Shown piece by piece: positions 12,880 through 28,387 of a stretch of DNA of 64,000 nucleotides (the first letter of the stretch is position 1; each line of letters starts with the position of its first letter). The position numbers were made by a program, and so were the translations under genes. This DNA is from Micropterix aruncella. Lineage: Eukaryota > Arthropoda > Insecta > Lepidoptera > Micropterigidae. The DNA is taken from NCBI GenBank assembly GCA_944548615.1, contig OX155961.1, positions 27,686,414-27,750,413 of the forward strand, in the 5' to 3' direction. The notes under the pieces are model-generated. The model had not been told where the DNA came from. It did not search any database and saw only the letters and a program-made list of their open reading frames with translations.

Positions 12880-12940
12880 GACGGGAAAGGATGATCAAGG
12901 TCACCATCACTGGGTGAACTTTGATCATTCTTTCCCGATA
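12880..12940. repeat. Imperfect palindrome (hairpin) with GATCAAGGTCACC arm
   Basis: GGGAAAGGATGATCAAGG, continuing to TCACC, is followed after ATCACT by GGGTGAACTTTGATCATTC and TTTCCC, a near-perfect inverted repeat with 23-bp arms. A related sequence with GGAAAGAATGATCAAGGT and GGTCATTCTTTTTTG lies at 52973-53027, beside Rep-A, so it is probably the end of a dispersed element rather than a unique regulatory site. Confidence 0.5.
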
Positions 12941-12994
12941 CACATTTTCGCGTCGCGGTTGTTTGACATTTTTACTCTTAGAAAGAGTTGAGAG

Positions 12995-13145
12995 TGCGGA
13001 AGCCTAATGTTTCTGCACAAACTCCTAAACGGCGGGATAGACTCACCAGTTTTATTAGAATATATAAATTTCAACGTACCATTCAGACGACTGAGGCAAC
13101 ACCTAACATTTCACCTTCCTAATTCGCAGACAAATCAATCTTTCC
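12995..13145 (+). pseudogene. LINE RT C-terminal fragment
   Basis: The ORF from 13007 begins MFLHKLLNGGIDSPVLLEYI and continues with a FRRLRQHLTFHLP segment. This resembles the C-terminal region of Jockey or CR1-type LINE reverse transcriptases, where a FLYKLLNG-x-IDSP-LL block is followed by R-x-P-TFH. Only about 50 residues remain, and neither RT core nor 3' tail is identifiable nearby. Confidence 0.6.
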
Positions 13146-16009
13146 ACAATCCTATTTTTTATATATTTTTTTATTTTTTATTTCAAACTAGTTGATAGGA
13201 ATTCCTACACTTGGTTATGTCAAAACTAATAAAAATAACAAGTATAATATTTAAATAAATACCTATTAAGGTATAAGATATGAACGTCAGTATTGCAAGG
13301 TATGAACGTTGAATATCCAAGCGCAGATTTTCTAGGTTATATAAAGGAAACAACATTTTCCAATATTTTCAATCAAAATTCTTACATAATTTCGTAAAAT
13401 ATTCATGTGGACAATAGTACTAAATAATCAAACAAATATTGGATAATTTCACAAATTATCAAACGGGAAGATATTTTAAAGAAAAAACACAAATACAAAC
13501 AAATCAGTAATAATAATTATAGTCCGAAGTTAGAAGAAAAAAAAACGCAATTGTAAAATAGTCAATAACAGAAAAAAATAAGGAATAATAATAGTCAAGT
13601 AGGTCAATAGAGCTGCGAAAAATTGATATTGTCGAAATCTTCAATGCTATAAATGGGGTTTTTAGTCAAAATACCCTGTACCTTTTTCTTAGAGTGAGCC
13701 TCCCCAAGGCCCCTGATGTGTAATGGAAGTTTGTTGTAAAATAAGTAAGATTGGCAGAGAAAGCTATTCCGAACCTTTAAAATGACGCAAGTCCTCTTTA
13801 TATTGCGTATTATGCGAATGAATATTTGCGTTAGTTGAGGTAGTCTCGATATTTTTTCTCGTATATATGATGTTTTGGTATATATACGAGGCGTACAAAG
13901 TCATGATACCACATTCGATGAAGTACTGCTTGCAAGATGTTAGCGAAGATATTGTGAACAGATTTCTAATCGCTCGTTTTTGTAGGCGAAAGATCCTTAC
14001 TCACTATCTCACGTACATGCCGGTTATACAACACTATAAACGATAATATTGATTTCTTTACCCTGGGACCCTTAGCAGTTAAGTCCATTATAGATAGCAT
14101 ATCATGGGACAAATTGATAAGTTACCGTATGTTTTTATTATTTTTTTCATACAATATTTTATACCAAATTATTTTTTTTCTATTTAATGGTTTTACAGAA
14201 TTTACTGAAAAGTTATTTCTATTTTTTTTGTTCTTTGTCGATAATTTTTAAGGATAATAATTTTTATATTAACACTTCTTTTGTGAATCTTAAGATAAAG
14301 GGCACATAGGCAATTATCAATTAAGCATGCGGAGTGTGCATAAGATATTATACTTTAATTAATAATCATATAAAAAGATTAATGATAATCAATGTATTAT
14401 TAGAGTATTGTTTGTGTAGCAATTATACTAAATAAATAAATTATAAATAAGTTAAAAAAACGAATATACCCACCGCATAACGCCGAACGGAAGGACGTAA
14501 GACAGGATACAATGAGTGTTATATGCACGACAGATTTTCGAAATTCGCTCGCGCCGAGTCTTTTATTATAAGTCGCTAGTTCCAGAAACATTCAGTATGC
14601 TCCACTTATTTAAAGTCTCTTGCGGTTTTAAAATATTAAATGATTTACAATTTTAAAAACAATCAAGGGGATGATTGATAAGCAACCTATTATATAATCT
14701 GAATGATTTTGAGGAGTGCGTTTTTCAGTAGTAATTTTTAAAATTTTTTATTCATTTCATTTAAAAAAAAAGGTATTGGAATTATTTTTACATAATTATT
14801 TTGCGTCACTCCTAACTAGGCAGTGCCCGTTCCTAGGAAACCGCCAATTTTGTATGATATTAGTCGATCAGCAAGACCCTACTTGTTGATCGATTATTTA
14901 TATAGGTATTTTAGTGTTTTTTCAGTTGTTCTGGTTTTGTTGCTATTGATTTTCACTATTGCTTAATTTATTAGTACCCTACTCATAATCCTTAAGGCTT
15001 CCTTCCGAGTTGACGCGACTAAATATTTAGGTATTTTTGCAATGCGCCCGCGCGCTTTCGATATATACATAAACATGTATAGGTATACCGCGGCGACAAG
15101 GGAATACGTCCTACCATTGGCAGTGGCCAATTAGGAATGACGATTTCGGCTTCGCGCGTCGTCTAATATAGTCGATTTGTCTTTTCAGTTATAATATAAT
15201 AATTTATCCAATGAATAGTTTTTTATAAACTTAAAATTAGATTACAATACTAAAATAACTTAAGATCACTCTGTTATTTTTTATATCACTCAAAAGTATC
15301 TTTAATAAATAGAAAAAAATATGTTTGGCCATAACATTTCTGGAGATTACAAACATTTTTTTTCTTATATTTTTTGTATGGAAGTTTCAAAAACTGTCTT
15401 GGTACTATGCAAATAGACCAAGACAGTTTTTGAATATTAAGAATCATCTCTAGGTTTTTCAAAAACTGATGACAAATCTCGCTCGTTTTTATTTTTTTGG
15501 AAAACAGTAACAGAATAAAGATAATTTACAATTAATATGGAAATAATTAACCAATTTCGTTTTGGCAAAATAGCTTAAGGACCAAGTTTTTAAAATCCGG
15601 CTCAATTGTATTAAAATTCTTTTTCGTGTTCTCACAACTAGGCCACAAAATTATGCTTCATATAGCTTTTGGCCGCCACTTTATTAGTAAAATATAATAC
15701 TCTACAGTTTACACAATCAAAAACCATCAGCCAAAAGAGATCAGAGAAACTGTCAAATGGTTTTTTTTTTGCTATTGTTAGGTGTTAGTATGTTTTCATT
15801 TTGAGAATAATACCGGCATATTTATGGTTAAGGGTATTTTTATACTTTATCATCCTCGAAATGATCCGTTATTATTTTTGCTGTCTACCTTTTTTAATAA
15901 CAAATTTTCGATATAATTAAATAATAATTATTTATTTTAGTTTGCCTGCACACGAATTGCTGTTCAAAATGAAACCTTCGAGGATTTGATGTTGTAGGTA
16001 ATTAGTCGG
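13146..16009. other. Unannotated AT-rich sequence
   Basis: AT-rich DNA with no ORF above 63 codons and no recognised domain. A short direct-inverted pair, AAAAACTGTCTTGGTACTAT at about 15388 and ACCAAGACAGTTTTTGA at about 15417, forms a small hairpin. A GC-richer block lies at 15000-15180. Confidence 0.4.
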
Positions 16010-16640
16010 TGTCAATTACTACCGACTAACCCGCCACCCCAGGGAGTTATAACGACATCATATAATTCTGTCTCCACGTAAAGACTATGTGGACACAGTC
16101 AAAACGCCAACAGCCCGTAAGAGTCCAGCACCTTACCGCGAGACACTGGAAAGTGCACCCAGCGGGACAGACCTCGCGCTCTTACTACTAGATTTAGACA
16201 AATATCTCCGTCCTCTAGTCTGGTCACGGATTCGATGGTGCTTGTAAGGCATCTACCTGGAAATCACGAACGAATTTATCGCGTACCGAAGCGCCCTTAT
16301 CCCTCAAGACCAAACAGCATATGGTGGCCGACGGATCCTTTTCAACGATACATGACGCCAGGTCAACAACCATCCCCCTGCTTAGGAAACTCACGTTTTC
16401 TAAATTTATCGGTTATTCGCCTGTGTGCACTGTCGATTGGCGTACGCTTCACGGCTCGCAAACCGCCAAGTTCCAACCGAGGTGTTCACCCGAATTGGAA
16501 TCCCCGATCCCAACTGTCAACTACTGTAGAATACAGCCGAAGGTAGAGTTCACAGCGGCCCAACCAGGTTAGTCCCTCTTGGGGGAGGTTATTGGATGGG
16601 AGCTACACGAAGACCCAGACAGTTACAAACTGCACGAGAG
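16010..16640 (-). repeat. Rep-A dispersed repeat, diverged - copy
   Basis: The minus strand of this segment matches the order of Rep-A landmarks. On the plus strand they read ACGCCAACAGCCCGTAAGA, CGCGAGACACTGGAAAGT, CCCAGCGGGACAGA and, further on, GGTCACGGATTCGA. The ORFs at 16235-16572 fall inside it and are not conserved in other copies, so I treat them as chance. Confidence 0.5.
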
Positions 16641-16700
16641 TATTCGGAACCAGAATCATTGTAGGAAATAACATATTTAATATATGAGGAGTCGGCGAAC

Positions 16701-21006
<4,306 letters not shown>

Positions 21007-21399
21007 CACTTTTTCTTGTTTTTGTTGTAGTATCCTTAATTTACATATGGAAACATTCACATTTGAGCATAGCTTCGGTAAAGTGACTTACTGTGCAAGT
21101 TGGTTTGGTGTAAATGGTGAAAAAAAAACCATCTGTTTCGTTTGCACGCCGGTTCTAAGAAGCTCTTATATTTCTTTAAAAAAAAACATTATTTTGAGAT
21201 TTTTTTACATATTTATTAATTAAGGGTTTAATATAATAGATTAAGTTTAAATATGTAGAAATATAAGAAGAATAAAATGCCTAAATGTTTTAATTTCCTT
21301 TTTTATAACACCAGTAGCAATCAAAACGGTATAATTCATGAATACAGTTGCGATAAAAACGATCTAAATATTCCGGTTACAATCAAAACGATCTAAACA

Positions 21400-24280
21400 A
21401 AAATTTGCTTTTTTTATTATTTTGTCGCGAGGGTTTCCGTCGTTAAGAATGAAACTCGCGATCGATGTTTGAATTACAGTAGTCGTTTATTCGTTCCAAA
21501 ATGCGGAGTACAAATTGAATGAATTTCTTACATCCTATCGCCTATACTTTATTTATATCATTAGTCGTGACCGTGGTCGCCTCGTCTCCCTCTCGTATCG
21601 CGCCGTCTCCTTCACTCGCGGCCGGTCGCCAGATATACCCCGGCCCGCCGCGCCACTCGCCAGTCGCATAATTCAGTGCCCGGCGTCCGTCTCGAACGGT
21701 CGCCTGCTCCGCTCCGCCGCCCGCGCTGAATATTGCCGCCGCGAGTCGACCGTCGAGCGCCGTCTCCGGTCCTCGCCGTGAAGTTCGTGCCGTCGAGTAT
21801 CTCCGGTTCGAAATGCAGTCTGCTGCCAACTCCGCCGAAGCTGTTGCCGCCCCGTACAGACCACCAGTGACTAGGGGCCTGGACATGCCGCTCATTCCGA
21901 TCGCGACACCGAGGAAACGCGTGAGAGACCCCGCGTCTCCAGAAGATGAGCGGCAGAGGGAGTCGCAGCGCCGCCGAGCCGACTCCCCTGGCTCGCCGGT
22001 ACCCTCGGACACCGAAGACGAGCCTACCTACGCCCAACTAGCGGCGAGGAAAAGCCCGACGCCGTGCCGCAGCGATGCGGCCCCAGCACCATTGCCGCCT
22101 GCGCCGCTTCTGCCGAAGCAGGCGCCGCGCCCCCGACCCATTGTCGTGGACAAGCTCGATAGGTGGCCCGACCACCTGAAGGCTCTCCGCGCGAAGTTGG
22201 GGCGCGTGCCGAACGTCGCACCGCTCGGACGCGGCGGTGGCCTCAGATTCCGCCCGGCCGACGACGCAGAGTACCGCGTCGTCCAGGCCTACCTGCACTC
22301 CCTTGGCAGCTCAGCGGCGTGGCACACCTACGCGCCGTCGATAGAAAATGAAGTTAAGATAGCCATTCGGGGCCTCCCGGCTAACACGACCCAGCAGGAG
22401 GTCATCGAAGGGCTGGCGGCCAAAGAAATTCAGTTGTCATTCGAAAGAACGAGGGCTGGCGCAAGGTATACAGTCTCCCGGACATCTGGTACCTGCCAGT
22501 CACCATCGAGAGTTGGAGAGGCCGGAACGGGCCCAAACAATGCCACCGATGCCAAAAATTCCGGCACAGCAGCCACAACTGCCACCGGCCGCAGGTATGC
22601 GTCTGCTGCGGCGAGGAGCACGCCGCCAAAGACTGCCCTCGGCCGAAGACCGCCCGCGCAACCTGTGGAAACTGCGGGCAGGATCACCCAGCCAACAACC
22701 GGCGCTGCCCCAGTTTCCTAGCGGAAATCCGCCAGACGACGCGGAAGCAACAGGGTGCTCCGCGTGCAGCAGCCACCGCTCCTCCGCGAGCCACACCGCG
22801 AAGCGCCTCACCGGGCGCCTCGACCGCCGCCGCGCCTTCGTCGCCTCCTCCACGCCCAGCGCCGAGGAAGACGCAGGCGAAGTCTCAGCCTGCCGCCGCC
22901 CCTACGGAGCCCTTGTCGTGGAGGAAAAAGCCGGCGCCGCCGGCCACTCCACAGCAGCCAGCTGTGGAGAGGAAGAACCGGCGACGCCGCTCGAAGCCAC
23001 TGCAACAGCAGTCAACAGGGCCCCATCCGCAGCAGGAGGAGGGGATGGAGGTCGAGGCGACCGCCCAGTCCACCAGCTCCCAAACGCCCACAGCAACCAC
23101 AGCGTCCGCATGCACGCAAACGGACGAAGAAAGTGCGATTACACCACCCCCACAACCCCAGCCAGAAAAACCAGAATATCCAGAAGATTACCTGGACGAG
23201 ATGCGCTACCTCGAGAGCGACGAGCTGGTCTTGTTGAACGTAATTCAGCTGCAGGAACTCGTTCACGCGTGCCAAATCGGCACGAAGGAGGAGAGCACCA
23301 TACTGCTGAATGTGTGCCTTCAGACAGACCTGCCTCGTGCCTCGAGAGTAGCATACATGCTGAAATCTGCCTAAGGGTGAATAGCCCTGAGACGCCATAC
23401 TCATGAAAGCCGGGCCTATGGGCCCGATTCAAGAGAAGCCCCACGAAAAGGCAAGAGGCCTAGTGGTAGACGTCACAGGCCGTTCCAAATGGCCTGTCGA
23501 CTGATTTCGTTGATTGATTCGCCAGTCGCCTGCCGTCTGCGCCCGTATGCTGACGTTCCTCGGGCGGCGCTTGAGCTCCGATTGTATCGTGTTTCGCACA
23601 TTTAATTTCGCACGTTTCTCGCTTCTGGACGCCACCAGTCGTTACCTTCCACCGACCTACTTCGAGTAGCCACCGGACGAAAGACTCTGGACTGGAAAGT
23701 CGCCAGAAGGGATTCGTGTTTGCCGCGGTAGTTCCTTCATGTTTTGAGTTTATGCTGCATCGCGGCGCCCTCAGTTGTTACCTTACACTTTGCCACCAGT
23801 CTTCGGGCTGCCGTGGTATTAGATGAAAAGCTCTCTGCTGAGAAGTCGCTGCGATGTGGTTTTCATTTATTTTCTTCGTGACCTTCTGCGCGCGAAACAC
23901 GGCGGATAGATTCGGGACGGTTTGTACTGCTTTCTTCCACTGATTTCGATGTATTTGCTTTAGCTTCTCGTTGACGGCTTGTTTGTGATGATAAAATAAA
24001 CGACTCGTTGGAGGCACTTAATATGTGTTTGATTATTGGGCGTTCGTGGTAGGTATTCCTAGTGATGGCATTGCACATCGCCATCTCCTTATTTCCGGTG
24101 TTGCCATTGCACCTCGGCGATACCATTTCCTGCCGCTTTCGGGTGGAGTCTTCTTCCGGTCCTTTTCTTTTATAATACTTTGAGTAGGAGGGATTTGTTT
24201 GTGTTTGTTTCTCCGCGCAATTACTATTTACTATTCTTGCAATTAAAAATTACTCGCTAGATCTTATACAAATAGCCAAG
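21400..24280 (+). mobile_element. Gag-only LINE-like insertion (approximate limits)
   Basis: A GC-rich block with one LINE ORF1-type gene interrupts AT-rich sequence carrying GATCTAAA motifs on either side. About 400 bp of leader precede the ORF and about 800 bp of apparently untranslated sequence follow it. No endonuclease or reverse transcriptase was found in any frame. The limits are set by composition change, not by target duplications. Confidence 0.5.
21813..23374 (+). pseudogene. LINE ORF1 (Gag-like) with PRE_C2HC-type region and zinc knuckles; one frameshift
   Basis: The first part (21813 to about 22440) begins MQSAANSAEAV, is rich in Pro, Arg and Ser, and has VKIAIRGLPANTTQQEVIEG, the segment that precedes zinc knuckles in Jockey-type Gag proteins. 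The downstream part is in another frame. From 22541 it reads CHRCQKFRHSSHNC, then CVCCGEEHAAKDC and CGNCGQDHPANNRRC, three consecutive CCHC-type knuckles. The same frame continues through a Pro, Lys and Gln-rich tail to the stop at 23374 (ending RVAYMLKSA). Joining the parts needs one frame change near 22430-22445, giving about 520 residues. Gag packages LINE RNA. The frameshift suggests a dead copy, though programmed shifting or assembly error is possible. Confidence 0.8.
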
Positions 24281-24404
24281 GTATCAGGTAAAAATCAAAA
24301 TATACAAATAAGCAAATATAAGTAGGTATGCTATTTGGTTTTTGCCTCTCATGTAAAATTAAGTTGAACGCTTTTAGATCGTTTTGTTCGCCGACTCCTC
24401 ATAT

Positions 24405-25108
<704 letters not shown>

Positions 25109-25402
25109 TGATTGTAAATGTGTAAATTATTATTTTTTCAAATTGAAATTATGTTTATTACTAAATAAATGAAATGATAAAATAATGAAAGGGCACTTAT
25201 CTGGTCTGTGGTGACCAGGAGTGACTCCACGCCTTATTCTTCTCTTCCTTCAGCGCTTGCTAGGTGTTTCCTGCTGTGGTATTGGAACTTGATTAAAATG
25301 GTAGCGGCAACACAACAATGCGAGACGAGAATGAATGCTGGAAAATAATAGGCGATTAGTGTTTCTTAAATATTAATGATTGTTATAAAATGTATATCAA
25401 TA

Positions 25403-25423
25403 TTTCGGCTCAGCCGTCGTCAA
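25403..25423 (-). ncRNA. Hammerhead-ribozyme-like core (degenerate), left Penelope copy
   Basis: The minus strand reads TTGACGA, then CGGC-TGA-GCCG, then AAA, like the hammerhead order CUGANGA, stem II, GAAA. The first base differs (T for C), and the G before AAA is needed for the stem. Penelope-like elements are known to carry hammerhead motifs near their ends, so the position, about 200 bp past the ORF, fits. Self-cleavage is doubtful. Confidence 0.35.
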
Positions 25424-25620
25424 GATATGTGACATTTCTGAAATCGAACAATTCGTTGAAAATTTAAATTCAAGGAATCGAACAAAAAGAAATGGATTAA
25501 TAATATTTTACACGATTTAGTTAAGGTACCATAACCAACCGCGCAAAACGTTATTTTAAATGAATGATTATAAATTAAAATAAAAAGCATTTGATGATTA
25601 TGATAATATGATAAACCTTA

Positions 25621-28365
25621 TTAATTTTGCCTATTGAGACCGGAACCTTTGCAAGCGCCTAAAATATAAATATAAGCTAATTCCCAAGATTTGACGTCCC
25701 TTTCCTTTGCATTATCACCCAGGCATTTTATTATTTTAACTTTAAAACATTGATCAAAAGATAAATTATGCGCCCTGGCATGTAAAGATATTGGGAGTTG
25801 GCTTTCATTTCCTACACTAGCCCTATGATTATTTAGTCTAATATTAAGTGGTGTTGTTGTTTCACCGATATAAAAGGCATCACAAGTCCTGCACAGAAGT
25901 TGATATACTATATTTTTTGAAATACAACTGCAATGAAAGGGAACCCTGTAACTATTAGTAGTATTTGGACTGGTAAAAAAAGGACTTAGATCTAACAAAG
26001 GACAAGTTTTACAACGTGGACGACCGCAAGGTTGAAGGCCAAAAGTATTATTACCAATAGAGAAATTTTGATTATTTTTTGTTTTGTTTAATATTGATCT
26101 AATATTAGGTGGTCTGCGGAAAGATAAAATTGGCGGTGAATCTAAGAGATCCTTAGTGGATGCATCATTAGAAATGATGGGGAATAAATCTGATAATATA
26201 TCTCGCAGTTTCTCAGCACCAGGAAAATAAGTGGTGCTAAGGAAGATTTTATTATTATTATTATTTTTATTTTTATTTGAAGTAATTTTAGGTTTTGGTA
26301 TATATTTTACTTCAGAGTTTAGAATATGTTTATCCAATAGAGGAGCAGGGTATTTTCTTTCAAGAAGAGATTGCTTTAGATTATTGAGATATTTATCTAA
26401 ATTTTCTTTGTTGTTAACTAAACGGTGTCCGCGAATGGACATTGAATAGGGAATGGATCTCTTGGTGTGAAATGGATGACAGCTATCAAAGTGTAAATAC
26501 TGTTCTTTATTTGTAGGTTTTATATGAATCGCGGTTTTAATTTTACCTTCGGAAATTGTTAAATCAACATCTAAGAAAGTAATTTGTGATTTAGAAATGG
26601 TATGAGTGAAATTCAAAGGGCCAAAATTATTTAGGTCGTCAAGAAAGGTTGTTAGAGTAGTTTGTCCGTGTGGCCAAATCATTACTATGTCGTCAATAAA
26701 TCTATACCATAATATGGGTTTTAAATTTTGCGTTTGAAGAAAATTTTGCTCGAATAATCCCATGAAAAGGTTGGCATACGAAGGTGCCATTCGAGTTCCC
26801 ATAGCAGTCCCTTTAATTTGAAGATAAAATTCATCTTCAAAGTAAAAAGCATTACACGTTAAGACAAACTCGGCTAATTTGCAAAGAAAATCTGTAGAAG
26901 GTATTTGAGGATGAGGTCTCTCATCAAGAAAATAAGAAATGGCTTCCAATCCTAAATTATGAGGAATATTGGTATACAGGGATATGGCGTCAATAGTAAC
27001 AAATAATAGGTCGTCTGACTTTGGAATTACAGTATTATTTAAAATATCAATAAAATGATAGCTGTCTTTGATATGAGAATTTAGATTTTTCACAAAAGGT
27101 TGTAAAAAATAATCTACAAAAGCCGAAATTCTTTCTGTCGGAGAGTTAAAGCTTGCGACTATCGGTCGTCCAGGATTATTAGGCTTGTGAATTTTAGGTA
27201 ATAGGTAAAAATTTGGAGTTCGGATAGGATCAGGAATTAAAGTTTTAACATCTTCGTCTGATAATTTTTCATTTGATTTATTTTGTTCAATATATTTTTT
27301 TATTTTCACTGCAAAATTTTTGTTTGGATCTCTGGATAGTTTTTTATAGAAAGTTTCATCTCTAAGTTGTCTCAAGCCTTCAGTTACATAGTCAGTTTTG
27401 TTAAGTATGACAGTAGTGGAACCTTTATCAGCCGGCAAAATGACGATGCTGGTATCCTTGCTAAGACTCTCAAGAGCTGCACGTTCATCTACTGACAAGT
27501 TTGATGTTGGCTTGAGGCTATTTAGAAAAGATGGCTGTGTTACTTTGTTTAATAAAATAGTAATAAAATTTTCTACCGGATGATTTTTTGGTAATGGAGG
27601 GGGTTCTTTATTAGAGTGTGGACGAAATTGAGATAGTGCATTGTGTAATTTAATATTATTATTGTTATCCTTTTGATTTGAATGCCAAAATTCGCGCCAT
27701 CTTAAATTACGACAAAATTTAACAACATCATTACCAAAACTAAAATGGTTCACATTTTGAGTCGGTGTGAAATTTAGACCTTTAGCTAATACTAAATATT
27801 CATTGTGGTTAATTACTTTGGATGACAAGTTTTTAACAGCATTTTTTTCTCTAGGAGATGGACCTTGTATATTATTAGAATATGATACTGATGGTGTTAT
27901 ACTGTTATTAATTTGGTTTACTAATGTGGCACGTATTGGTACAGAATCTGATACTAATGGAAATATATTGTTAGTAATTTGGTTTACTGATAGGGTGTGC
28001 ATCGGAGAGGAAAGAGTACCTTGGTGAACTGCTGGGATAACATTTCGAAGTGAATTTGAATTCCTTGTTTTGTTAACATTGGAATGACTGTAATTTGAAA
28101 TGGAAACTGGATTCAAAATGTTTCGTGTATTGTTACTTGGGATAATGCAAATTTTCTGAAAGTTCTTTAGTAAATTAAGGAACTTTTTATCGTGTTTTAA
28201 TCTAATATTTCGTAAATCTGTTACAGAATTGTTAACTATTTTATGAGCTTCTTGAAATAAGAAAGGAGAATGTGTTGTTATCATGTTAACATAAAAACAC
28301 AGTGAGTTTAAATGTTTATCAACTAAAATTTGATATTCATTTCGCAAAACAGACGTAATTTCCAT
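25621..28365 (-). CDS. Penelope-like reverse transcriptase with GIY-YIG endonuclease (left copy)
   Basis: A 914-residue uninterrupted protein starting at an ATG that lies in the 26-bp palindrome centre (MEITSVLRNEYQ). After an Asn-rich N-terminal third come, in order: LPADKGSTTVILNKTDY (about residue 310), the characteristic DKG block of Penelope RTs; motif A TIDAISLYTNIP (about 457); motif B KGTAMGTRMAPSYANLF (about 518); motif C YRFIDDIVMIW with the catalytic Asp pair (about 558); FLDVDL; a Cys linker CGRPRCKTC (about 780); and a C-terminal GIY-YIG nuclease with NIVYQLLCRTC, FYIGET, the Arg of LNIRLNNH and the late Glu of the WELAYI region. The protein would nick DNA and copy its RNA at the site. 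All visible catalytic residues are present, so it could be active. The upstream promoter is not identifiable because the 5' end abuts the other copy. Confidence 0.93.
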   Translation of the reverse strand: MEITSVLRNEYQILVDKHLNSLCFYVNMITTHSPFLFQEAHKIVNNSVTDLRNIRLKHDKKFLNLLKNFQKICIIPSNNTRNILNPVSISNYSHSNVNKTRNSNSLRNVIPAVHQGTLSSPMHTLSVNQITNNIFPLVSDSVPIRATLVNQINNSITPSVSYSNNIQGPSPREKNAVKNLSSKVINHNEYLVLAKGLNFTPTQNVNHFSFGNDVVKFCRNLRWREFWHSNQKDNNNNIKLHNALSQFRPHSNKEPPPLPKNHPVENFITILLNKVTQPSFLNSLKPTSNLSVDERAALESLSKDTSIVILPADKGSTTVILNKTDYVTEGLRQLRDETFYKKLSRDPNKNFAVKIKKYIEQNKSNEKLSDEDVKTLIPDPIRTPNFYLLPKIHKPNNPGRPIVASFNSPTERISAFVDYFLQPFVKNLNSHIKDSYHFIDILNNTVIPKSDDLLFVTIDAISLYTNIPHNLGLEAISYFLDERPHPQIPSTDFLCKLAEFVLTCNAFYFEDEFYLQIKGTAMGTRMAPSYANLFMGLFEQNFLQTQNLKPILWYRFIDDIVMIWPHGQTTLTTFLDDLNNFGPLNFTHTISKSQITFLDVDLTISEGKIKTAIHIKPTNKEQYLHFDSCHPFHTKRSIPYSMSIRGHRLVNNKENLDKYLNNLKQSLLERKYPAPLLDKHILNSEVKYIPKPKITSNKNKNNNNNKIFLSTTYFPGAEKLRDILSDLFPIISNDASTKDLLDSPPILSFRRPPNIRSILNKTKNNQNFSIGNNTFGLQPCGRPRCKTCPLLDLSPFFTSPNTTNSYRVPFHCSCISKNIVYQLLCRTCDAFYIGETTTPLNIRLNNHRASVGNESQLPISLHARAHNLSFDQCFKVKIIKCLGDNAKERDVKSWELAYIYILGACKGSGLNRQN

Positions 28366-28380
28366 TGAATACCTTAATCT
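28355..28380. other. 26-bp centre of the Penelope palindrome
   Basis: The only non-palindromic bases between the two copies. On the minus strand they supply the ATG and first codons of the left protein, so they are probably the genuine 5' extension of the left copy. The right copy begins abruptly at 28381 with GTCTGTTTTGCG and lacks them. Confidence 0.9.
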
Positions 28381-28387
28381 GTCTGTT

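Noticed and set aside
16235..16572. Overlapping ORFs of 103 and 83 codons
   Set aside because: They lie in a diverged Rep-A copy and no other copy keeps the frame.
21542..23635. Minus-strand ORFs of up to 156 codons opposite the Gag gene
   Set aside because: GC-rich antisense shadows with Arg, Gly and Ser-rich composition; the plus strand has the zinc knuckles.
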